DNA of 64,000 nt from NCBI RefSeq assembly GCF_026626665.1, contig NZ_JAPNKE010000002.1:7789168-7853167 (forward strand). The letters run 5' to 3'. Source of the DNA: Nannocystis pusilla (GTDB lineage: Bacteria > Myxococcota_A > Polyangia > Nannocystales > Nannocystaceae). Both the position numbers and the translations under genes were made by a program. The notes beneath the pieces were generated by a model. That model was not told where the DNA came from. It saw only the letters and a program-made list of their open reading frames with translations, and did not search any database. How positions within the stretch are numbered: the stretch's first letter is position 1; each line of letters begins with the position of its first letter. Below are positions 20,276-28,588 of the stretch, one piece after another.

Positions 20276-20557
20276 CTAGCTGCGCTCGCCGAACAGCTGC
20301 GCCCGCACCTGCTCCCACGGGATGGACTCCGCGCGCCCTTCCTCGTGCTCCTTGGCGATCCGCAGCACCTCTTCTTCCCACGCGGCCTCGTTCTCGGCGA
20401 GCTCCTGCTCGGAAGGGACGGCCTCTGCTTGCTCCTCCGCGAGCCTCGACACCTCGTCCTCCCAGGCGGCCTGGTACTCCGCGAGTGTCTGCTCGGACGG
20501 AACGGGCTCCTCCGGAGGCTCGATGCGAGGCGTGGGGGACTTGGCGCGGGAGCCCAT
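20276..20557 (-). CDS. Antitoxin-like addiction-module protein with internal repeat
   Basis: 93 aa, acidic. The C-terminus GRAESIPWEQVRAQLFG has the IPWEEV-x-x-x-L pattern of the putative addiction module component family (antitoxins of RelE/ParE toxins). Two copies of a 27-residue unit lie ahead of it: PSEQTLAEYQAAWEDEVSRL and PSEQELAENEAAWEEEVLRI. ATG 20557 has TATAGA six bases upstream. A ParE-like gene lies divergently 100 bases away, which supports the pairing, although known pairs are usually co-directional. Confidence 0.55.
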   Translation of the reverse strand: MGSRAKSPTPRIEPPEEPVPSEQTLAEYQAAWEDEVSRLAEEQAEAVPSEQELAENEAAWEEEVLRIAKEHEEGRAESIPWEQVRAQLFGERS

Positions 20558-20656
20558 GCCCTCTCTATAGCAGCTTCTCCGCACTGCGGGCGGCTCGGAT
20601 AGGAAAAATGCGCGAAATGCGCGCCATCTGCGCCGACCGCTATCTTCTCCGGCGAC

Positions 20657-20961
20657 ATGGCCGCGCTCCCGATCCGCATGTCTGCGCTCGCTCTGCCGCA
20701 CCTCGAGCGCGTCCGGCGATACTACCGCGAGTTCGGCGGCCAGCCGAGAGTCCGTCACTGGAACGCACGATCGCCGAGCTCCTCCGCCGAGTCCGTGCAT
20801 TCCCCGGCGCGTATCCCACGTGGCGTGCACCGATTCGCCGAATCGTGGACCGACGATTCTATCTGGCCATTTACTACCAGATCTGCGCCGACCACATCCT
20901 GATCCTGCTCGTCGCCGACCAGCGTCAGGACCCGCGGCGCCTGCGATTCACGGCGCGCTGA
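20657..20961 (+). CDS. RelE/ParE-family toxin-like protein, frame disrupted
   Basis: About 101 aa. The first half, MSALALPHLERVRRYYREFG, and the second half, RTIAELLRRVRAFPGAYPTW then IRRIVDRRFYLAIYYQICAD and HILILLVADQRQDPRRL, together give a full RelE/ParE fold (helical hairpin plus beta sheet). They lie in different frames; one missing G near 20741-20745 would join FGGQ to AESPSLERTIAEL. TATCTT at 20641-20646 precedes ATG 20657 by ten bases. Such toxins cut ribosome-bound mRNA (RelE) or poison gyrase (ParE); which applies cannot be told. Confidence 0.65.
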
Positions 20962-21009
20962 AGGGCTCCGCCTCGGCGAGACGGAGCCCTCCTGATTGCT
21001 CACCGCGGC

Positions 21010-22086
21010 TCAGCTCTTCTTGCCGCGATTGGCGACGATCCAGTTGCCGGCGATCGCCGCGAGGTCGAGCACGCGGCCCGAGTAGCCCCATTCGTTGTCG
21101 TACCAGCCGACGATCTTCACCAGCGCCCCGAGGCCCATGCACGCGTCGACGTCGACGATGCTCGAGTGCGGGTCGCCGAGGATGTCGCTCGACACCAGCG
21201 CCTCCTTGCGGACGTCGAGCACGCCGCGGAGCGCCTCGGTGGCGGCCGCCTCGCGCAGCGCCTCGATCACGCGGGCCAGGGCCGGCTCGCCCTCGAGCTG
21301 GCAGACCACGTCGTACAGCGAGCCGTCGACCACCGGCACGCGCACCGCCGTGCCGTCGCACTTGCCCTTGAGGTTGGGCAGCACCTCGGAGATGGCCTTG
21401 GCCGCGCCGGTCGATGTCGGCACGATGTTGATCGGCGCTGCGCGGCCGCGGCGGAGGTCCTTGCCGGCGAGGCCGTCGACCAGGCCCTGCCCGGCCGTGT
21501 ACGCGTGCGTCGTGCCGACCAGGCCCCACTTGACCCCGAACACGCGGTCGAGCACCGCGAGCACCGGCGTCAGCGCGTTGGTCGTGCAGCTCGCGTTGGA
21601 CACCAGGCGGTCCTTCGCCGGGTCGAACGACTCCTCGTTGACGCCGACGACCAGCGTCTTGTCGACGTTCTTGCCGGGCGCGGCGAGGATGACGTGCGAC
21701 GGCCCGTTCGGATTGGCGCGGTGGCCGGCCATCTGCTCGCCGGTGGTGAACTTGCCGGTCGCCTCGATGACGATGTCGACGCCGTGGTCGGCCCAGGGGA
21801 TCTTCGCCGGATCGCGCTCCTTGAACAGGGAGATCGATCCATCGCCGAGGTGCAGCGCGCCGCCCTCCGCGCGGGCCTTCGGCAGCTGGTAGCGATGCAC
21901 CGAGTCGTGGCCGAGCAGGTAGGCCAGCTCGTCGGCGTCGGCGAGGTCGTTGGCGGCGACCACTTGCATCGCCGGCCCCTTGCGCACGGCCCCCGAGCCA
22001 GCGAAGTCGGCGCTCCGCGCGAGCGCGTGTCGAAGCACGAGCCGCCCGATGCGGCCCATTCCGTTGATTCCCAGGCGGATCGTCAT
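21010..22086 (-). CDS. gap: Glyceraldehyde-3-phosphate dehydrogenase
   Basis: Glycolytic enzyme, NAD-dependent oxidation and phosphorylation of G3P. 358 aa with NAD site LGINGMGRIGRLVLRHAL, catalytic Cys in SNASCTTNALTPV (about residue 163), catalytic His in VGTTHAYTAGQ, phosphate site RAAPINIVPTSTGAAKA and WYDNEWGYSGRV near the end. An extra ten-residue loop (GSGAVRKGPAM) follows the first strand region. ATG 22086 starts the Rossmann motif. No frame break. No pgk or tpi neighbour is present. Confidence 0.97.
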   Translation of the reverse strand: MTIRLGINGMGRIGRLVLRHALARSADFAGSGAVRKGPAMQVVAANDLADADELAYLLGHDSVHRYQLPKARAEGGALHLGDGSISLFKERDPAKIPWADHGVDIVIEATGKFTTGEQMAGHRANPNGPSHVILAAPGKNVDKTLVVGVNEESFDPAKDRLVSNASCTTNALTPVLAVLDRVFGVKWGLVGTTHAYTAGQGLVDGLAGKDLRRGRAAPINIVPTSTGAAKAISEVLPNLKGKCDGTAVRVPVVDGSLYDVVCQLEGEPALARVIEALREAAATEALRGVLDVRKEALVSSDILGDPHSSIVDVDACMGLGALVKIVGWYDNEWGYSGRVLDLAAIAGNWIVANRGKKS

Positions 22087-22305
22087 GACGCGGCGGAGGA
22101 TAGGGCAACCCCCCGCCCTCGCAATGCCGCGCGCCTGTCCGCGACCGTGTCCGCGCCCCGCGACGTCCGCTCGTCCGCGCCGACGATGATTGTCGTCACG
22201 CCCGCTCGCTCCTGAGAATTCTCGTCCCAGGGCCGCGCCCTCGCCGTGAAGCCGTGAGCCCGCGCATGCGTCCAGCGCGCCCACCTGCTACGGTACGCAC
22301 GCTCC

Positions 22306-23865
22306 ATGCCTCGCCACGTCGCCCTCGCCGCCGCCCTCGTCACCGCCACCGTCCTGGCCGCACCGGGCTGCAAGAAGGCCCCGCAGCGCGTCCCTCCACC
22401 GCCACCGGCGCCCCGCCGCGCGCCCGCACGCCGGAGGGCCCGGCCCTGCCGGCGCCGCACCAGCTGTCCCAAATGCCAGACGCCGGGGCCTTCATCGCCC
22501 GGCCCGCCGAGGTCCTCGCCGGCGTCGACGCTTACCTGCCCGAGGTGCCCGCGCTGCCGACCTTCGCGGAGTTCGTGCTGCGCATGCAGGCCCCGGCCGA
22601 GCTCGCTGACAAGCTCGCGCCGCAGGTCGTCGGCGACCGGCCGTGGGCCGGGGTCCACGTCGCCGGCGAGGACATCGTCGTCCTGCCCGTGCGACCCGGC
22701 TCGGCCGTCGCCGACGCGCTGAAGGGCCTCGAGTCCGTCGGCGACTTCGGGGCCGTGCAGTTGCCCGCGCCCGCCGGCGACAGCACCCCCGCCGACGGCC
22801 AGCCGCCCGCGCCGCGGCTCGCCTGGCTCGACGGCCAGACGAACAACCTCGTGTTCGCCGCCACCTTGCAGGGCCTGGCCACCAGCCGCCAGTTGCCCGC
22901 CACCTACGGCTCACGCCCGCCATGGTTCACCCTCGCCGACACGCGCGCGCGCAGTGATGCCCGAGTTCCCGTACGCGCGGGTCGCCGCCGCCGGTCAGGG
23001 CCTGCACGTGCTCGACGTGCACGTGCTCGAGGCGCCCGGCAAGCCGCTGCCGAGCTCGCCCGACCTCGCCAACGGCGCCCTGACCGGCATGCTCAAGGTG
23101 CCCGAGCTGGCGGCCGGCGTCAGCACGCGCTGGCCCGGCCACAAGAAGGCCGTGGCCGACGCGATCAAGCAGATGAACGCGGGCGTCGACCGGGCCGGGT
23201 TCGCCGCCAAGCTGATGCTCGACCCGCTGGTCGATCAGGCCGCGAAGGCGCTGCGCCGCTGGAACGGCCGCGTCCTGCTCGGCGCCGGCCCGGCCCGGCA
23301 CCTGCGCCTCGGTCTCGGCGCCGACGACCCGGCCGCCGGTTATCGCGACCTGGTCGGCTGTCTGCGCACTCTGGTCGACAACCTCAGCCTGGCGCGCATG
23401 TTCGCGGATGTCCCCGGGGCCAGCTTTAAAGTCGGCGACAACCCGACGGTCTACCTGCTCAGCGTCGACGGCGTGTCGCGCCACGTGCCCGCCGTCGGCA
23501 AGCCGCTGCTCGACGACAGGGGCCGCCTCCGCGTGGCCCTCGCCGCCGACGAGCGCGCCGGCGGTCTCCTCGTCGTCATCGGCCCCGAGCCGCTGCCCGT
23601 CATCCAGCGCTGGGCCAAGGCCGCGGGCGAGGGCGAGCCGGCCAAGAACTCCGCCGACGACCTGCTCTCCGCCGTCCTCGCCGTCAGCCCCGAACGGCTG
23701 AAGCCGCTGCTCCAGACCACGTCGCAGTCCCTGCTGGTCACCGGCGCCCTCGGCCTCGACGCCGACCGCGACCCCACCCTCATGGTCCTGCAGCGAAAAC
23801 CCGACCGCTACTTCGCCACCGTCCGCGGCCCCGAGCTCGAGGTCGATCGCCGCAAGCGCAACTGA
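22306..23865 (+). CDS. Hypothetical lipoprotein, two frame breaks
   Basis: About 520 aa. ATG 22306 begins MPRHVALAAALVTATVLAA and lipobox APGC; TACGGT at 22289-22294 may be its -10. The body is a globular alpha/beta protein without a recognised domain (FIARPAEVLAGVDAYLPEVP, LAWLDGQTNNLVFAATLQGL, MLDPLVDQAAKALRRWNGRV). Frames must be joined in the Pro-rich stretch around 22390-22440 and at about 22941-22952 (FTLADTRAR to VMPEFPYARV). Its 3' end, from 23808 on, is repeated in degenerate form twice downstream, outside the reading frame. Confidence 0.65.
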
Positions 23866-24465
23866 GCCGCGAGCACCGACCTCGCGACGAGTGACTTCGC
23901 CGTCACCCTCGACCCCGAGCTCGCGGTCGCCGCGAGCGCCCGCGCGGAGGGTGACTTCGCCTCGACCCCGAGCTCGCAGGTCGCCGCAAGACAGTTCCTT
24001 CGTTATTGCCCGCGACCTCGAGCTAGCGATCGTTCGCTTGCGAAGGGCTACTTCGCCGTCATCCTCGGCTCCGACTCGAGGTCGATCGCCGTCAGCGATG
24101 TCGGGACCGCGAGCGCTCACCTTCCCGAACCCGTGAAGGGTCGCTCACGCGCGCTGGCGAAGTCCGCGGCCCCGAGCTCGCGGTCGTTCGCCTCACGAGG
24201 GGCTACTTCGCCGTCATCCTCGGCCCCGACTCGAGGACGCTCGCCGTCAGCGAGGTCGGGACCGCGAGCGCTCACCTTCACGAACCCGTGTCGGGTCGCT
24301 CACGCGCGCTGGCGAAGTCCGCGGCCTGTCCGAAAGGACATATCGAGCCCGGCCGCCGAAATTGCCTCGGCTGACTGCGCGAAGCGCCTGGCCTCGCACG
24401 CATGCGAGGTTGCACCGCCCCCTACGGGTCGCGGAGAGACCGCCGCGTCGCTCGCGGCAGCGACC
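23866..24465. repeat. Degenerate copies of the upstream gene's 3' end
   Basis: A 155-base direct repeat is clear: 24012-24166 and 24167-24321 agree over most positions. Each copy contains CTACTTCGCC...CTCGAGG (24048 and 24203), which matches the final codons of the lipoprotein gene at 23808-23859. Weaker partial copies lie between 23880 and 24000. None is open in frame. One TGTCC palindrome closes the array at 24327. Confidence 0.8.
24327..24340. repeat. TGTCC-N4-GGACA palindrome
   Basis: Perfect stem with GNRA-type loop GAAA, just after the second 155-base repeat. Confidence 0.85.
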
Positions 24466-24591
24466 TAGTACAGCCGCTCCGAAGTTCTCCAGGGGTTTAT
24501 CGACGGCGGCGGTTCATGGATCCACCTGGATCCATCGCTGAAGGGGCCGTAGGCCTTGAAATAGAGAGCGCGCGAAAACGATCTCATTGGT

Positions 24592-25698
24592 GTGCCGGGA
24601 CCGAGAGCGCAGCGACTCCGCCTGGCGCCGTCCGTCCGCAAGGAGCTGGAGGCGCTGGCGCGGAGTCGTTGCATCGAGGCGCGCCTGGTTCAGCGAGCCA
24701 GGATCGTGCTGCTGGCGGCCCAAGGGCTCCCGAACGCCGAGATTGCTCGGCGAGTGGGCTGCCACGTCGACACCGTGAGGCAGTGGCGCCAGCGCTTCGC
24801 CGAGGACGGCCGGGTGAGCACGCTCGCAGATCTGCCGCGCAGCGGCCGTCCAGCGCGGGTCTCCGCGGCAACGCGGTGCGAGCTCATCAAGCTCGCATGC
24901 GACAAGCCGGAAAACCACGGTGTCAAGCACCAGACCACGTGGACCTACGGGGCCCTGGCGAAGGTGCTGCTGCGCGAGACGGGCGTGAAGCTCAGCGTGT
25001 CCGAGGTGGGCAGGATCCTCCGCAACGAGGACTTCAGACCTCACAAGATGAGGTTGTGGCTGCACAGCCCCGATCCTGAGTTCTGTCCCAAAGTACAGCA
25101 TATCTGCGACCTCTATCATCACCCGCCGGACGAGGCTCATGTCATCTGCGTCGACGAGAAGACCGGCATGCAAGCACTCGGACGCCGGTTTCCGACCAAG
25201 CTTCCGGCCCCTGGACGGGCCGGTCGCTTCGAGTTCGAGTACATCCGACGTGGTACGTGGTGCCTGTTCGGCGCCTTCGATGTTCGCACCGGCGAGCTGT
25301 TCGGCGAGTGCAAGGCAGGGCGCGAAGCCAAGGACCTCGTCGCATTCATGGAGGGCCTGGCGCGCAAGTACCCGACCGGCGACGTGTACGTCGTCTGGGA
25401 CAACCTCAACATCCACTACGATGGTCGAGAGGAGCGCTGGGCCCGCTTCAACAAGCGTCACGGCGGCCGGTTCCACTTCGTCTACACGCCGCTGCACGCG
25501 TCGTGGGTCAACCAGATCGAGATCTGGTTCTCGCTGCTCCAGCGTCGCGTCCTGCGCCACGCCGACTTCCCCGACGCCGACGCGTTGCTTCGCGCCGTGA
25601 GGGGCTTCATCCGGCACTGGAACCGCAAGGAGGCCCACCCGTTCAACTGGACCTTCCGCGGCCACTTCGTCCAGAATGAGCGGCGACTCGCCTCATGA
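24592..25698 (+). CDS. IS630-family transposase
   Basis: 368 aa. HTH region LPNAEIARRVGCHVDTVRQW at residues 40-65, then the DDE catalytic core: Asp188 in VICVDEKTG, Asp270 in VVWDNLNIHYD and Glu310 in HASWVNQIEIWFSLLQRR. All three acidic residues are present and the frame is unbroken, so it is probably active. The start lies about 125 bases inside the left end. Confidence 0.95.
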   Translation: MPGPRAQRLRLAPSVRKELEALARSRCIEARLVQRARIVLLAAQGLPNAEIARRVGCHVDTVRQWRQRFAEDGRVSTLADLPRSGRPARVSAATRCELIKLACDKPENHGVKHQTTWTYGALAKVLLRETGVKLSVSEVGRILRNEDFRPHKMRLWLHSPDPEFCPKVQHICDLYHHPPDEAHVICVDEKTGMQALGRRFPTKLPAPGRAGRFEFEYIRRGTWCLFGAFDVRTGELFGECKAGREAKDLVAFMEGLARKYPTGDVYVVWDNLNIHYDGREERWARFNKRHGGRFHFVYTPLHASWVNQIEIWFSLLQRRVLRHADFPDADALLRAVRGFIRHWNRKEAHPFNWTFRGHFVQNERRLAS

Positions 25699-26018
25699 GC
25701 CGCCCTCGAACCACCGCCCGCCGCGCCGTCCCCGACACGGACGACGACCTTCGCGCCGTCGAACAGTTCTTTCGCCGTCGTCCAAACCTCGCGCACATCC
25801 GCGTCCGCCACCGCGGGGCGCTCATCACCCTCGAGTCCGGTCCCTCAAACGACCCTATCCCGCACGCTCGCCTGCGCCGCGTGGCCGGCCAGATCTGGCA
25901 GCTTGAGATGGCCACCCACACGGGCCGCTGGCAACCGACTCCCCTCCGCGCCCCCCGCGACGCACTGCTCGAGGCGCTCGTCGCGGACTTCGGGTGGGTC
26001 CTCACGCCACAGGCCTAA
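25695..26018 (+). CDS. Small passenger ORF of the IS630 element
   Basis: 107 aa, overlapping the transposase stop by four bases (ATGA), so translationally coupled to it. Arg-rich start, then a compact domain with IRVRHRGALITLESGPSNDP and IWQLEMATHTGRWQ. No family recognised. Its position inside the inverted repeats shows it moves with the element; an accessory role in transposition or its control is a guess. Confidence 0.65.
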   Translation: MSRPRTTARRAVPDTDDDLRAVEQFFRRRPNLAHIRVRHRGALITLESGPSNDPIPHARLRRVAGQIWQLEMATHTGRWQPTPLRAPRDALLEALVADFGWVLTPQA

Positions 26019-26048
26019 CAACCCTCGAAGAACTTCGGGGCGGCTGTA

Positions 26049-26246
26049 CTAGTCTTCGTCCTTCGGCTTGCGCTCGAAGTCGGCGAGGCCGACGTTCGGC
26101 ACGAACGTGAGCGCCTCCGACACGTACAGGCCGGTGTGGAGGATCAGGTGCGTCACCGTCCGCACGAGCACGCCGCCGGGTACTTCGGCCACGTACGCGG
26201 CGCCGCGGTTGCCGTCTCCTTCGTGCCTGACTTCGACCCACTTCAT
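26049..26246 (-). CDS. Small hypothetical protein, stop codon at IS630 junction
   Basis: 65 aa, MKWVEVRHEGDGNRGAAYVA ... FERKPKDED. Balanced composition and good third-position GC suggest a real gene; no family recognised. TATAGT (plus-strand 26261-26266) lies 14 bases before ATG 26246. Its TAG stop (26051-26049) uses the TA target duplication plus the first base of the IS. Removing the IS also gives TAG because the original flank continues with G, so the protein is unchanged by the insertion. Confidence 0.55.
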   Translation of the reverse strand: MKWVEVRHEGDGNRGAAYVAEVPGGVLVRTVTHLILHTGLYVSEALTFVPNVGLADFERKPKDED

Positions 26247-26700
26247 GAGAACCTGGCTGGACTATAGACGAGCGCCCCGGTCGCGGCCAAGCCGCCCGCA
26301 AATCCGGAGTTCCCCGGTCCAGCACGGAGCTATTTCACTGCAGAGGTCTTCATCCCCCCATCGCTTGCGCAGGCGGCGTAAAACCGCCGACCGCCCCGGG
26401 CACTTGGCGACCTCGGGCAGCGACCCGCGGTGACGCGCCCGTTCGCGACGAGGATGCGACGCCCTCGTCTCGCTCGACGAACGTCGAACCGTCGACGTGC
26501 CCGGCGAGGTCGAAACCCTCTCGCGAGCGCGGGGTCGATGACCCGACGTCGCGACATCGACGCGCCCGGCGAGAGCGAACCCTTCGTCCTCGCGAGCGCG
26601 CACGGTGTGCAGATTCGTCGGCGCAACGACGCCAGAGCGACGAGCGGACGCGCGCAGGTCAAACGCCGCGGGCGACCGCTCCGCCAATCAGGAGCCGGGC
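26247..26700. other. Intergenic stretch with degenerate direct repeats
   Basis: No gene seen. Two related segments of about 42 bases (26495-26536 and 26557-26603, both reading CGACG-GCCCGGCGAG ... TCGCGAGCGCG) look like another decayed local duplication. Confidence 0.4.
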
Positions 26701-26835
26701 TCAGTCGTCGTGATCGTCGTCGTCGTCGTCGTCGTCGTCGTGGGCGTCGCCGGGGTCGCACGGGCAGCCTTCCTCGATGAACGGCACGGTGAGCATGATA
26801 CTGGCGAATAAGATGGTCGTGTGATTGAACAGCAT
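26701..26835 (-). CDS. Candidate 44-aa microprotein with poly-Asp tail
   Basis: ATG 26835 to TGA at 26703-26701. Hydrophobic start MLFNHTTILFASIMLTVPFI, then EEGCPCDPGDAH, a run of nine Asp, His and two Asp. TAAGGAG lies 11 bases upstream of the ATG. The hydrophobic head plus acidic tail suggests a membrane-anchored or exported peptide, possibly binding divalent metal; this is inference. The Asp run comes from a (GAC)n triplet repeat as at the window's left edge, so chance opening of a repeat is the alternative. Confidence 0.4.
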   Translation of the reverse strand: MLFNHTTILFASIMLTVPFIEEGCPCDPGDAHDDDDDDDDDHDD

Positions 26836-27063
26836 GGCCCCGATATCTCCTTACGTCGCAGCGCGACACACCAAGTTTGCATCGACTCCGCGAGCGGGCC
26901 ACGGCCTCGATATGACGGGCGCCACGATTCGCAGCGACGCCGGCGCGACGCGGCAAACCAGCGCAGCGAGCCCGGGCCTCCGCGGCGAACGGCGATTCAT
27001 CGCCCGCGCCGACGCCGTAGCGACGTCCGGCGTGTGCTCCCGATTACGATCGCGGAATCGCGA

Positions 27064-28563
27064 CTAACGCCGCGACGGCGACTGATCGGCCAGCAGGCCC
27101 ACCACGCGCTCGAGCAGCACCAGCTGCTCCGGCTGCAGCTCCGGCAGGCGGGCCACCAGCGCCAGCCGCAGCTCCGCCCCTTGCGGCAGCGGCAGGCTGA
27201 GGAAGCCCCACGCCTGCGAGTCGTCGCCGCACTTCACGGCGGTCGCCGTCCCGCGCCGCAGCTCGAACCCCGGCACCCCGATGCGGCTGAGGATCGGCAG
27301 CAGCGACGGCGCCAGCCCGACCCACCGCGCCAGCGCCGGATCCTCTGTGTCCTGGAAGACATGTCCCTTTCGCCTTGTCTCTTCGGACAGGCGATCGAGG
27401 TCGGCCAGCAGCTCGACCACCGCGCGCCGACGGTCGCGCAGCACCAGTCGGTCGCCGGTGAACGCCGGCAGGTGGCGCAGCAGCTCGTGGTACCCGAGCA
27501 GCCCCGCGACCACCAGCAGCCCCGCCCCCGCCCCCGTCAGCGTCCACCAGCCGCTGACGCCGAGCACGTTGAGCAGTGCCAGCCCGGCGAACATCCCCGT
27601 CGTCAGCCACAGCACCACCACCCCGCGGCCGTGGGTGAAGCCGCGGGCCAGCAGGCGGTGGTGGATGTGATCGCTGTCCGGCGCGAAGATCGGCTGGCCG
27701 CGCGCGGCTCTTCGCGCGATCGACAGCCCCATGTCGAGCAGCGGCAGCGCCAGCACCATCAGCGGCAGCGACACGTCGATGATCGCCACCCGCTCCGGCA
27801 CCGGCGCGATCTGCAGCAGCAGCGCCGGCAGCAGGAAGCCGAGGAAGTAGCTGCCGGCGTCGCCCATGAACACGCGCGCCGGGTGGCGGTTGTGGACCAG
27901 GAACCCGAGCACGCCGCCCAGCGCCGCCGCGCTGACCCACCCGAGCGCGAGGTCGGGCTGCGGGTGCAGCAGCGTCGCCGCCAGCACCACCCCGAAGCCG
28001 ATCGCCGTGTTGCCGCCGGCCAGCCCGTCGAGCCCGTCGCTGAGGTTGATCGCGTTGACCGACGCCACCAAGAAGCCGAGCGTGATCACCGGCTCGAGCG
28101 CCGCCAGCGGGCCGAGCAGCTCCGCCATCGCCGGCCAGCGCAGGCCGACGGCGAACACCGCCACCCCGGCCGCGAACAATTGCAGCGCCAGCTTCACCCG
28201 CGCCCGCGCCCCCACCAGGTCGTCGTAGAGCCCGACGAGCCCGCACAGCAGCGCCCCGAGCAGCGCCCCGCTCAGCGGATTGCGCGACAGCCATTCGTGC
28301 ACGAGCGACAGCTCGCTCGTGCCGACCAGGCCGCGGAACGCCACCGCGCCGATACCCACCATCATCACGAATCCGCCGACCCGCGCGATCTCGCCCTGAT
28401 GGACCTTGCGCAGGCTGATCTCGCGGTCCGAGCGGCCCAGCGCGCGCCAGCCACGAATGGCCCACGGCATCGCCACGGCCACCAGCACGAACGCCACGAG
28501 CCCGGCGATCCACAGCACCCACGTCGCGGCGCTCACGGGGACCCCCGGAAATCCCGCGTCCAC
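27064..28563 (-). CDS. wecA: UndP-GlcNAc-1-phosphate transferase (WecA/MraY family)
   Basis: Integral membrane enzyme that loads a sugar-1-phosphate onto undecaprenyl phosphate, the first step of surface polysaccharide assembly. 499 aa with about eleven membrane segments. Motifs: LVGLYDDLVGARARVKL (Mg site), ASVNAINLSDGLDGLAGGN, FMGDAGSYFLGF and SDHIHHRLLARG. The 150-residue soluble C-terminal extension (from about 350) is longer than in E. coli WecA and contains two TGTCY palindromes in frame (SEETRRKGHVFQDTED). Follows wecB by 25 bases, same strand, so an operon. Confidence 0.9.
   Translation of the reverse strand: MDAGFPGVPVSAATWVLWIAGLVAFVLVAVAMPWAIRGWRALGRSDREISLRKVHQGEIARVGGFVMMVGIGAVAFRGLVGTSELSLVHEWLSRNPLSGALLGALLCGLVGLYDDLVGARARVKLALQLFAAGVAVFAVGLRWPAMAELLGPLAALEPVITLGFLVASVNAINLSDGLDGLAGGNTAIGFGVVLAATLLHPQPDLALGWVSAAALGGVLGFLVHNRHPARVFMGDAGSYFLGFLLPALLLQIAPVPERVAIIDVSLPLMVLALPLLDMGLSIARRAARGQPIFAPDSDHIHHRLLARGFTHGRGVVVLWLTTGMFAGLALLNVLGVSGWWTLTGAGAGLLVVAGLLGYHELLRHLPAFTGDRLVLRDRRRAVVELLADLDRLSEETRRKGHVFQDTEDPALARWVGLAPSLLPILSRIGVPGFELRRGTATAVKCGDDSQAWGFLSLPLPQGAELRLALVARLPELQPEQLVLLERVVGLLADQSPSRR
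27348..27389. repeat. Two TGTCY palindromes inside wecA
   Basis: 27348-27361 TGTCC-TGGA-AGACA and 27376-27389 TGTCT-CTTC-GGACA, in frame within the cytoplasmic extension of WecA. Confidence 0.7.
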
Positions 28564-28588
28564 GTGCGCCGACGTTCACCCGCGGATC

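Larger units (their letters stand above)
24468..26049 (+). mobile_element. IS630-family insertion sequence, intact, 1582 bp
   Basis: Terminal inverted repeats at 24468-24495 and 26022-26049 match at 24 of 28 positions and begin GTACAGCCGC. The element is flanked on both sides by TA (24466-24467 and 26050-26051), the target duplication of IS630/Tc1-mariner elements. Inside are a full transposase and a small overlapping ORF. The target was CTAG, and the TA lies in the stop codon of the minus-strand gene ending at 26049. Intact ends and ORFs indicate a recent insertion. Confidence 0.93.
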
